From Paraburkholderia fungorum (lineage in GTDB: Bacteria; Pseudomonadota; Gammaproteobacteria; Burkholderiales; Burkholderiaceae), in contig NZ_CADFGE010000001.1 in the NCBI RefSeq assembly GCF_902833645.1, positions 744,001-808,000 of the forward strand: a stretch of 64,000 nucleotides of DNA, given 5' to 3'. The notes beneath the pieces are model-generated. The model had not been told where the DNA came from, ran no database searches, and saw only the letters and a program-made list of their open reading frames with translations. The position numbers were made by a program, and so were the translations under genes. How positions within the stretch are numbered: position 1 is the stretch's first letter; every line of letters starts with the position of its first letter. Below, piece after piece: positions 19,085-26,146 of the stretch.

Positions 19085-19234
19085 ATGGATGCCAAACCAC
19101 CGAAGATTCCGACCCCGGATAAAGTCTTTAGCCCGGATCCGGAACCCGCTGGCGTCGAGTTTTTGGGTGCCGAACTGCCTGAGCACGTTCGCGCATTTTT
19201 CGACGAACAACGTAAGTCGTGCGACTCGAAGTAA
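19085..19234 (+). CDS. Small hypothetical protein (49 aa)
   Basis: A short frame opening MDAKPPKIPTPDKVFSPDPE, Pro-rich at first, then LGAELPEHVRAFFDEQRKSC. It has a strong ribosome site, AAAGGAGAAAGATC directly before the ATG, the best reason to think it is translated. No known domain. The next supported gene is the secreted chorismate mutase 337 bases downstream. Confidence 0.55.
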   Translation: MDAKPPKIPTPDKVFSPDPEPAGVEFLGAELPEHVRAFFDEQRKSCDSK

Positions 19235-19571
19235 TTGGGCTGTGGCGCGATGCAGCATCTGCGTCCGCGCGTTCGGCGCGCGGTGACGGTTTGCACGCGC
19301 CCCTACGATTGTCTGTTGCCGCTTGCGCGGCGCGGGTTACGCCTGCCTGATCGCGGCGCCTGGCACATGTGGCCTGGCGCCTTGTTAGCGCACGTCTCTG
19401 ACGGGCGTCTTTGAATAGCTGGTCGCTTGCTGGTCGTTTGTTGCAATCGATCGGCACGTCAGCCTGAGCCCGCCCGGCCTACCTACCTAATCCCGCTTAA
19501 GCCCATTTGACCGGCGCATCGTCTATTCTTCTGGTTTTTCTTCTGCGGCCATCCGGTCACTCCCCTCTTCG
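19235..19571. other. Intergenic region
   Basis: 337 bases between the 49-aa frame and the chorismate mutase gene. Nothing recognisable in either strand; no clear terminator follows the small frame. Confidence 0.4.
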
Positions 19572-20168
19572 ATGAATCGCTCGTATCGCTTTGGAGCGTC
19601 ATGTGCGCTCGCTTTATTCACCGCAATCGCGCTGGTGCCCACTCCCGCCGTTGCGGATGGCGACGACACCGCGCTGACCAGCTTGATCGCCCTGGCATCG
19701 CAGCGTCTCGCGCTCGCGGAACCGGTGGCACGCTGGAAGTGGGCGAACCATCAACCGATTACGGATACGCCACGCGAGAACGCGCTGCTCGCCGACGTCG
19801 AAAAGCGTGCCGTCGCGGCGAACGTCGATCCGGCGTTTGCACGCGCCTTCTTCCAGGATCAGATCGACGCCAGCAAGGACGTGCAGAACGCGCTGTTTGC
19901 CAACTGGCGTAGCACGCGCCCGCCCGAAGGTCCCGCGCCCGACCTGGCCACCAGCACGAGGCCGCAGTTGGACCGGTTGACGCAGTCACTCGTGGCCGGA
20001 CTCGCGCGCGTGCAGCCGCTGCGCACGGCGCAGGATTGTCCGTCGCGCGTGGCACAGTCGCTCGCCAACTGGAAATCGCTGACGCGCTACGACTCGACCC
20101 GCTCGAGCGCGTTGACGCGCGCGCTCGGCCATGTGTGCGAAACAGGTGGAGTCGGTGCGACGGGCTAG
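19572..20168 (+). CDS. Secreted chorismate mutase (AroQ gamma type)
   Basis: 198 aa with a signal peptide (MNRSYRFG basic start, hydrophobic ALALFTAIALVPTPAVA, cleavage about residue 29). The mature part has the AroQ-gamma pattern: LIALASQRLALAEPVARWKW, then ITDTPREN and FFQDQIDASKDVQNALFANW. The Arg, Lys and Asp/Arg-Glu positions used in catalysis are present, and two Cys (in DCPSR and VCETG) could form a disulphide. It converts chorismate to prephenate in the periplasm or outside the cell. The role of exported AroQ is unsettled; in some pathogens and symbionts it is linked to host interaction. Confidence 0.85.
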   Translation: MNRSYRFGASCALALFTAIALVPTPAVADGDDTALTSLIALASQRLALAEPVARWKWANHQPITDTPRENALLADVEKRAVAANVDPAFARAFFQDQIDASKDVQNALFANWRSTRPPEGPAPDLATSTRPQLDRLTQSLVAGLARVQPLRTAQDCPSRVAQSLANWKSLTRYDSTRSSALTRALGHVCETGGVGATG

Positions 20169-20286
20169 TCGCTCTGTGCGGTCTGCGCGGCCGGATCGGG
20201 GCCTCAAGTAACTCACATTCGGCCACCGCCCTACAGGCGGATTGCACCCGTATCAAGCAAAGGGACACCGCTGGGGAAACCCTGCC

Positions 20287-21441
20287 TTAAGCCAGAGTCG
20301 CCACCGGTATGCCGTTCGAAACGCTCAACGGCATCACACGCAAGCCGCGCGCAAGATGACTTTGCAGAAGCCGATAGGTCGACAACTCGAAGGGGCCAGT
20401 CACGCTCGATGCATGCAGTGTCGCCGCCTGCGCGAGCGAGGGCGCATGCCCGAGGTAATGCCACCGGTCGACAACGTGAAAAGCGCGTGCGTGCGACGCT
20501 TCTTCACGCTCCTCAAATACGACCGGACCTTCGAACGGCCAGGGCGCATCCACCGGATCGCTCTTCGTGACGCGCGGCACGCGGTTATGGCCGGGACGCA
20601 GTGTGGCGATCAACTGTGCCTCCGCGAGCATGGCACCCAGTTCACCGCCTGTCGCACGCCATTCGACCCGCCGCACTTGCTGCGCGAGCCGAATGTCCTT
20701 CGACGAACGTCGCTCGCCCGTCAGATGTGAGCGTAGCCGCTGACGCACGCGTACGCTTCGTCCGACATACAGCGGGAGGTCGTCTTCTCCATAGAAGGCA
20801 TACACGCCGCACCCCGCCGGTGCGGTATCGAGCAGGTCTTCGGTGATGTCGCCCGCAAGCCGGTAGCGCCGTGTGGTGCGTTCGATCTGCGCTTGCAAAA
20901 CCTCTAATGGCACGAGACCGCCGTGCAGACGCTGCCAGAACTGCCAGATCAGATCGGCGTCGGCCAGCGCGCGGTGACGATCGGACGGAACGAGGCCATG
21001 ACGCTCCACCAGCGCGTCGAGTCCATGGCGTTTTTCCGCCGGAAACAATGCGCGCGACAGCCGCACCGTGCACAGCACATCCGGATCGAACGCCAGGCCG
21101 GCCCGGCGAAACGCTCCGCGCAGAAAGCCGCGGTCGAAACTCGCGTTGTGCGCTACGAAAAGTTTGCCATTCAGGCGTTCGAATAGAACCGGGGCGATGG
21201 CATCGAACGTCGGCGCACCTCGCACCATCGCGTTCGTGATGCCGGTCAGTTGCTGAATGAAAGAGGGAATCGGTTGCTGGGGGTCGACCAGGCTGCTCCA
21301 ACGCGATACGCCGGCCGGCCCTATTTCAACCACCCCAACTTCGGTGATGCGATGTTCGCTGGTCGAGCCACCGGTGGTTTCAAGGTCGACGAAGACGATC
21401 GGCATAGCCAGAGCCGACTCTGGCACAAACTGTTCAGACAT
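20287..21441 (-). CDS. DnaQ-like 3'-5' exonuclease fused to a GIY-YIG (UvrC/Cho-like) nuclease domain
   Basis: 384 aa. Residues 10-175 are a DEDDh exonuclease (FVDLETTGG with Asp/Glu, HNASFDRGFL, HRALADAD). About residues 200-290 are a GIY-YIG domain (GCGVYAFYGEDDLPLYVGRSVRVRQRLRSH with the Arg and downstream Glu in GAMLAEAQLI). Such exonuclease-Cho fusions are known in proteobacteria and are thought to act in DNA repair. The start at 21441 fits the domain start; the ribosome site is weak. Single gene convergent with the chorismate mutase gene. Confidence 0.87.
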   Translation of the reverse strand: MSEQFVPESALAMPIVFVDLETTGGSTSEHRITEVGVVEIGPAGVSRWSSLVDPQQPIPSFIQQLTGITNAMVRGAPTFDAIAPVLFERLNGKLFVAHNASFDRGFLRGAFRRAGLAFDPDVLCTVRLSRALFPAEKRHGLDALVERHGLVPSDRHRALADADLIWQFWQRLHGGLVPLEVLQAQIERTTRRYRLAGDITEDLLDTAPAGCGVYAFYGEDDLPLYVGRSVRVRQRLRSHLTGERRSSKDIRLAQQVRRVEWRATGGELGAMLAEAQLIATLRPGHNRVPRVTKSDPVDAPWPFEGPVVFEEREEASHARAFHVVDRWHYLGHAPSLAQAATLHASSVTGPFELSTYRLLQSHLARGLRVMPLSVSNGIPVATLA

Positions 21442-21728
21442 GGAAAAGGATACTTTGGACGCGTGGCTTTGCGGCAAGTATGCACCAGTTAGCCGCCTCG
21501 CACCCACCCCGTATTGCTTTGCCTTGGGTGCCACGCGTTGCAAAGACTGCATTTCGCACGATCCCTGACCCGCTCAGCGCTGCGCATTATTATATTTTTA
21601 TGACTCCGGCTTGAAACTCCGGCTTAAAAACTTCGGGAGACACCACTTTACCGCCCGTATAACCTCATATATTTAATACGAACCAGATAGTTAATAAAAT
21701 CAGGCACGTCGACATAATGAACGAATGT

Positions 21729-21759
21729 AAAAAAGCCTTCGCATCTGGCGAAGGCTTTT
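21729..21759 (-). terminator. Rho-independent terminator of the cold-shock gene
   Basis: AAAAGCCTTCGC ... GCGAAGGCTTTT hairpin with extra T on the minus strand, about 50 bases after the cspA-type stop. Confidence 0.85.
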
Positions 21760-21810
21760 GGGGCGATCAGGATCACACTGCCCTGAGGCACGCGCAGAGC
21801 CGCGCGCGAT

Positions 21811-22014
21811 TTACAGCGGCTGGATGTTCGCCGCCTGCTTGCCCTTCGGGCCCGCCTTAACCTCGAAGGAAACGCGCTGATTCTCCTTCAGCGACTTGAA
21901 ACCTTCGGAGCGGATCTCCGAAAAGTGCGCGAACAGGTCTTCGCCACCCGAATCCGATGTAATGAAGCCAAAGCCTTTAGCATCGTTGAACCATTTGACG
22001 ATACCAGTTTCCAT
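21811..22014 (-). CDS. Cold-shock domain protein (CspA family)
   Basis: 67 aa, a single OB-fold cold-shock domain. RNP1 KGFGFI and RNP2 DLFAHFS are intact; it starts [11 protein letters not shown]. Binds single-stranded RNA/DNA and acts as an RNA chaperone. GAGGG lies a few bases ahead of the ATG. A sigma70-like promoter at 22177-22148 would give a leader of roughly 125 nt, as is usual for thermoregulated cspA mRNAs. Longer upstream starts are rejected. Confidence 0.95.
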   Translation of the reverse strand: METGIVKWFNDAKGFGFITSDSGGEDLFAHFSEIRSEGFKSLKENQRVSFEVKAGPKGKQAANIQPL

Positions 22015-22147
22015 ATTCCAGTTTCCCTCGAGGTTTATCAAAATGGGCACGTTGCCCTCAAGCCGCACTTCATTGCCATTACGTCCGCGACAGAACATTT
22101 CAGAAGGCCTGCACAATCAGATCCGGCGATTGAAATTCAGCATTGCC

Positions 22148-22177
22148 GTTATACGGGGAACGAAGAATTACCGTCAA
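22148..22177 (-). promoter_or_regulatory. Sigma70-like promoter of the cold-shock gene
   Basis: On the minus strand TTGACG (22177-22172), an 18-base spacer and TATAAC (22153-22148). The predicted start near 22141 gives a long 5' leader before the ATG at 22014. Confidence 0.6.
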
Positions 22178-22454
22178 GCGAATTTTTCATATGCCCTTAG
22201 TACAGGTCACGATAATGCGATGCCGGATGAATCAAAATCACAGCAGCATAGTCAGCGAAAACCGGACAATCTTTCAAGTCAATATTACTTAATCGGTGCC
22301 AGATACTGGCAATATCGGCAAAAACTTCTCCCGCCAATGAAAATATGTAACAAGACATGTTTTTGGTAAGTGTTTATCCGAGTTGTTGCGCTGCACTCAT
22401 CGCCGCATGATGGAAACCAGTAGCGAGAAGTAATTCGCTTCAGGGGAGATTACT

Positions 22455-22712
22455 ATGCTGTTCAATGAATTCCGCCGCCTTATTACCTGGCTCACCCAAC
22501 CGCATCAGCCGCGCGCCAGCACGGTTCCCGCTCAGTCTGAACCGGCCGCCACGTCACCTTCAGTGTTCGAATTTGATCCGATGTGGCATGGGGACCATTG
22601 GCAAAACTTGTTGTCGTCACCCATGGACGCACGCCGCTATGTGATGGAAGACTGGAGCATCTCAACCTTGACCGACTGGAGCGAAGTGGACAACGCCGCG
22701 CCAGCACACTGA
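22455..22712 (+). CDS. Small hypothetical protein (85 aa)
   Basis: Starts MLFNEFRRLITWLTQPHQPRAST after a GGGGAGA ribosome site seven bases upstream. N-terminal amphipathic stretch, then a polar middle and an acidic, Trp-rich C-terminus (MEDWSISTLTDWSEVDNA). No family recognised. Codon use is like neighbouring genes. The spacer from 22178 to the start of this gene is AT-rich and carries nothing else visible. Confidence 0.55.
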   Translation: MLFNEFRRLITWLTQPHQPRASTVPAQSEPAATSPSVFEFDPMWHGDHWQNLLSSPMDARRYVMEDWSISTLTDWSEVDNAAPAH

Positions 22713-22742
22713 CTGGCGCCCGCGAAGCCATAACCAGCGAGC

Positions 22743-22827
22743 AAAAAAAAGCGCGACTGGGAAGTCGCGCCGACAAAGGTTTGGAGATCTTTTTCGTCAA
22801 CGAAAAAGTCTGCTTCGGAAAGCAGAA
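22743..22827 (-). ncRNA. Candidate small RNA with three hairpins and an intrinsic terminator
   Basis: Read on the minus strand: a TATACT -10 box (22838-22833), then hairpin TCTGCTT/AAGCAGA (22826-22809), hairpin CTTTTTCG/CGAAAAAG with a 4-nt loop (22808-22789), a short single-stranded stretch, and an 8-bp GC terminator stem GCGCGACT/AGTCGCGC (22770-22751) followed by eight T. No minus-strand gene feeds this terminator. The -35 region is poor. Size about 85 nt. The rest of the 22713-23246 spacer holds only the porin leader. Confidence 0.6.
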
Positions 22828-23246
22828 CTTTCAGTATAGCGGTTTAAACGCAATCGATTATTCGCATAATTAACAACCATCTGTTTCCATAGCAACAACA
22901 ATCCTTTTTTGTATGATTTATCGCGTTGTTTTTTTGCATCGATTACTGTCGCAAATGAACAACGCAACTCCGTCAATTCGCTTCCCACTCCCCATCAATA
23001 GCGCTGAAAGCCTTTATCAGTAAGGCTTAAGCGGAATTCGTCCATCATTTCACATCCAGTAATACTTTATTGCGAAATTCGGAATGCGCGCTTTTGTGAG
23101 CGTCTCTTTACACTCTGCCTAACCGGAAACCGGCGCGTTTGGAGTACAACGCGTTTCTCATGCGGATTTCGCCTCTCGCTGCGCCCGCGTGAAGGTCTCC
23201 TTAAGCCTGGGTTCAAAAAGCCCACTCTAGCTCACGGAGTTACAAG

Positions 23247-24395
23247 ATGAAGAAGACACTCATGGTCGCAGCCCTCACGGGCGTTTTTGCAACGGCAGCA
23301 CATGCCCAGAGCAGCGTCACGCTGTATGGCTTGATCGACGCCGGCATCACTTATACGAATAACCAGCACGGTCACAGCAACTGGCAAGAAACCAGCGGTT
23401 CGGTGAACGGCAGCCGTTGGGGCTTGCGTGGCGCAGAAGATCTTGGCGGCGGTCTGAAGGCCATCTTCACGTTGGAAAACGGCTTCGGCATCAATGACGG
23501 CACGCTGAAACAAGGCGGCCGCGAATTTGGCCGTCAAGCGTTCGTCGGCCTGTCCAGCGATCAGTTCGGCTCCGTCACCCTCGGTCGTCAATACGACAGC
23601 ATGGTCGACTACGTGGGTCCGCTGGCGCTTACCGGCACGCAATATGGCGGCACGCAGTTCGCCCACCCGTTCGATAACGACAACCTCAACAACTCGTTCC
23701 GCGTCAACAACTCGGTCAAGTACCAGAGCGTGAACTACGGCGGCTTCAAGTTCGGCGGCATGTACGGTTTCTCGAACCAGGCTGACGGCTTCGCCAACAA
23801 CCGCGCTTACAGTGCGGGCGCTTCGTACAACTGGGGCGGCCTGAATATCGCTGCTGCTTACTTGCAACTCAACAGCAATGGCGCGACTGGCGCAGCGGCA
23901 GCGTTCAATTCGGGCGGCGCGGTTTCGAGCGACAACACGTTCTTCGCGGGCCGCCAGCAAACCTGGGGCGCGGGTGCTAACTATGCATTCGGCCCGGCTA
24001 CCGTCGGTCTCGTGTACTCGCAAACGAACCTGTCGGGTCTGGCTGGCATCGGCGCCGGCGCGTCGGGTCAAACCGGTGGTATCGGCGGCTTCGGTGGCAG
24101 CAGCGCTCACTTCCAGAACTTCGAAGCTAACGCTCGCTACGCGCTGACGCCGGCAGTGAGCATCGCCGGTTCGTACACGTACACCCGAGCAAGCCTTGCT
24201 GGCACACGCCCGCACTGGAACCAGTTCAACCTGCAAACGGCGTACGCGCTCTCCAAGCGCACGGACGTCTATCTGCAAGGCGAATACCAGCAAGTCAACG
24301 AGAACGCTGTTGTCGACGCCGACATCAACGGGCTGGCCGCTTCTGGCAACAACAAGCAGGTCGCCGTGACCGCAGGTCTGCGTCACCGCTTCTAA
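23247..24395 (+). CDS. Gram-negative porin (Burkholderia OmpC-like family)
   Basis: 382 aa: signal peptide MKKTLMVAALTGVFATAAHA, then SSVTLYGLIDAGITY, the classic first strand of neisserial/burkholderial trimeric porins. Further landmarks are GSRWGLRGAEDLGGGLKAIFTLENGF, VTLGRQYDSMVDYVG and the terminal RHRF with C-terminal Phe needed for outer-membrane assembly. General diffusion channel. GGAG precedes the ATG. A second porin of the same family lies at 48301-49428 with an almost identical signal-peptide and strand layout. Confidence 0.95.
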   Translation: MKKTLMVAALTGVFATAAHAQSSVTLYGLIDAGITYTNNQHGHSNWQETSGSVNGSRWGLRGAEDLGGGLKAIFTLENGFGINDGTLKQGGREFGRQAFVGLSSDQFGSVTLGRQYDSMVDYVGPLALTGTQYGGTQFAHPFDNDNLNNSFRVNNSVKYQSVNYGGFKFGGMYGFSNQADGFANNRAYSAGASYNWGGLNIAAAYLQLNSNGATGAAAAFNSGGAVSSDNTFFAGRQQTWGAGANYAFGPATVGLVYSQTNLSGLAGIGAGASGQTGGIGGFGGSSAHFQNFEANARYALTPAVSIAGSYTYTRASLAGTRPHWNQFNLQTAYALSKRTDVYLQGEYQQVNENAVVDADINGLAASGNNKQVAVTAGLRHRF

Positions 24396-24423
24396 AGCGG
24401 TCGGCAATCGCCGCAGTATCCAA

Positions 24424-24448
24424 GGCGCCGTTCGCGGCGCCTTTTTTA
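24424..24448 (+). terminator. Rho-independent terminator of the first porin gene
   Basis: GGCGCCG TTCG CGGCGCC stem-loop (UUCG tetraloop) followed by TTTTTT, 28 bases after the stop. Confidence 0.88.
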
Positions 24449-24467
24449 TGTCGCCACGAAAGTTCGC

Positions 24468-25037
24468 TTAGCCAGCGGTATCGGGCGGCGGATACTTAAC
24501 GTCCAGAATGTCGATGGACTGGGGGCCGGCCGGGGTGTACAAGGTCACCGTATCGCCGATCTTTGCCTTGAGCAGCGCCCGCGCGATCGGCGAAATCCAG
24601 CTCACGTGGCCAACGTCCAGGTCGACCTCGTCGACACCGACGATCGTCACGGTATGCACCTCGCCGTCTTCCGTTGCATATTCGACGGTCGCGCCGAAGA
24701 AAACCTGATCGACGTTTTCCTGCTTGCTGCTATCGACTACTTCGGCAATATCGAGTCGCTTGGTCAGAAAGCGGATCCGCCGATCGATCTCTCGCAGACG
24801 ACGTTTGCCGTAGATGTAATCGCCGTTCTCCGAGCGGTCGCCGTTCGAGGCCGCCCACGACACCAGTCTGACCACCTCCGGCCGCTCGACATCGATCAGA
24901 TGTAGCAGTTCATCACGCATGCGCCGGTAGCCGGCGGGCGTGATGTAGTTTTTCGTACCCGGTGGGATTTCGGGCTGCGCGACGTCGAGGTCGTCGTCAT
25001 TCTCTTCACTCGACTCTTTGACAAAGGCCTTGTTCAT
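24468..25037 (-). CDS. greB: Transcript cleavage factor GreB
   Basis: 189 aa. N-terminal coiled coil (YRRMRDELLHLIDVERPEVVRLVSWAASNGDRSENGDYIYGKRRLREIDRRI), with the acidic tip residues in NGDRSENGDY, and a C-terminal FKBP-like domain ending in TLYTPAGPQSIDILDVKYP. Rescues backtracked RNA polymerase by stimulating transcript cleavage. It has about 30 acidic residues ahead of the E. coli-type start. Convergent with the porin gene. Confidence 0.93.
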   Translation of the reverse strand: MNKAFVKESSEENDDDLDVAQPEIPPGTKNYITPAGYRRMRDELLHLIDVERPEVVRLVSWAASNGDRSENGDYIYGKRRLREIDRRIRFLTKRLDIAEVVDSSKQENVDQVFFGATVEYATEDGEVHTVTIVGVDEVDLDVGHVSWISPIARALLKAKIGDTVTLYTPAGPQSIDILDVKYPPPDTAG

Positions 25038-25157
25038 GATGATCCGGTAACCGCAGCAAACGACTGCCTATCAAGGGTACACGATCAGGGCAATGAGACA
25101 AATCGCAGTTACATGCTTCCCTTTTTCAAAACCTTTGCTATAATCTCGTTTCTGCGT

Positions 25158-25234
25158 GCGGCTGTAGCTCAGTTGGATAGAGTACTTGGCTACGAACCAA
25201 GGGGTCGTGGGTTCGAATCCTGCCAGCCGCACCA
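25158..25234 (+). tRNA. tRNA-Arg (ACG), first copy
   Basis: 77 nt with CCA. Acceptor GCGGCTG/CAGCCGC, anticodon stem CTTGG/CCAAG, loop CTACGAA giving anticodon ACG (read as inosine, CGN codons). T-arm GGTTCGAATCC. Identical to the second copy 180 bases downstream. Confidence 0.97.
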
Positions 25235-25242
25235 CTTATTCG

Positions 25243-25272
25243 AGGGCCTCCCTCCGGGGAGGCCCTATGTTT
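25243..25272 (+). terminator. Terminator-like hairpin after the first tRNA-Arg
   Basis: AGGGCCTCCC ... GGGAGGCCCT stem, then ATGTTTTA. The T-run is imperfect, so read-through into the second tRNA is possible. Confidence 0.6.
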
Positions 25273-25337
25273 TACTCCGATTGTTTTATCCGGATTTATG
25301 CGCAGTTTCACTGAAACTGGCGTCATCTGTTTAGCGT

Positions 25338-25414
25338 GCGGCTGTAGCTCAGTTGGATAGAGTACTTGGCTACGAACCAAGGGGTCGTGGGTTCGAATCC
25401 TGCCAGCCGCACCA
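25338..25414 (+). tRNA. tRNA-Arg (ACG), second copy
   Basis: Identical in all 77 positions to the copy at 25158-25234, including the four bases GCGT just upstream. Followed by its own terminator hairpin. Confidence 0.97.
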
Positions 25415-25419
25415 CCTAT

Positions 25420-25452
25420 AAGGGCCTTCCGATCGGAAGGCCCTTTGTTTTT
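25420..25452 (+). terminator. Rho-independent terminator after the second tRNA-Arg
   Basis: AGGGCCTTCCGATCGGAAGGCCCT palindrome followed by TTGTTTTT. Confidence 0.82.
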
Positions 25453-25526
25453 GCGTGACCGGTTCTGCTATCGTCACGCCCCGCGGCCAGGCTTTTGCTT
25501 TTGCGCCCGGGCCAGCATCACGGCAA

Positions 25527-26015
25527 CTATCGCGGCGCCGACTGAATATCACCGATCTGCCCATCGGGAGTCGGTATATCTTCAAACGAACTACCCACCG
25601 TGTCCTCGCCAATTGGCCGCGCACGCTCGCCGGTGACCGCCTGCTCCTGGCGCAACACGTCGCCCACACTATCGCCGAAGCGACTTTCCACGAACGCCCG
25701 CAGTAGCGCGATCTGCAGCGAGTCTCCGCGCCCTTCCACGGTTCGATGGCCGCCCTCGAATTCCGCGATGCAATGCGCCGCACCCCGATCGGTCCGCTCA
25801 CGCACCTCCAGCCGTTGCGTACGTTCCAGCACCGCAGCGGCTGCTTCCCATGACCTGGACGGCGTAAAACGGCCGTCCCATGACCGGCCACGGTCAATGC
25901 CGCGAATCGAGACCGTTTCGCCGCTGTCGGTAAAGTAGATTTCGCGCACGAAGTCGTGCAGGCTGCGGGCGACCCAATAGTCGAGCGCCACGCCGGTGAG
26001 GTCAGCTACGTTCAT
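25527..26015 (-). CDS. DUF2591 (NinX-like, phage-type) protein
   Basis: 162 aa starting MNVADLTGVALDYWVARSLHDF, the NinX/DUF2591 opening (xxLxGxALDxxVAxxxG). GGGAGAA sits upstream of the ATG at 26015. The remainder (SWDGRFTPSRSWEAAAAVLER, CIAEFEGG, SLQIALLRAFVESRFGD) follows the family plan; the last 40 residues are polar and probably unstructured. Function unknown. The family occurs in phage ninR regions and as isolated chromosomal genes. It lies next to a tRNA-Arg pair, a common integration site. Confidence 0.75.
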   Translation of the reverse strand: MNVADLTGVALDYWVARSLHDFVREIYFTDSGETVSIRGIDRGRSWDGRFTPSRSWEAAAAVLERTQRLEVRERTDRGAAHCIAEFEGGHRTVEGRGDSLQIALLRAFVESRFGDSVGDVLRQEQAVTGERARPIGEDTVGSSFEDIPTPDGQIGDIQSAPR

Positions 26016-26146
26016 AAGGGTTCTCCCTGAAGAACAGATGAGACTTACCGACGGCAGATGCGTTCGCGGTCTCAACGAAGGCGCTGCCCGGCGCCACCCG
26101 TGGGGCGCTCAGACGTCCGCTGCGAGCAGCTTCAGCCGGCCACAGA

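Noticed and set aside
22797..22988. A 63-aa minus-strand frame beside the candidate small RNA
   Set aside because: No ribosome site and low-complexity product; its end runs into the structured RNA.
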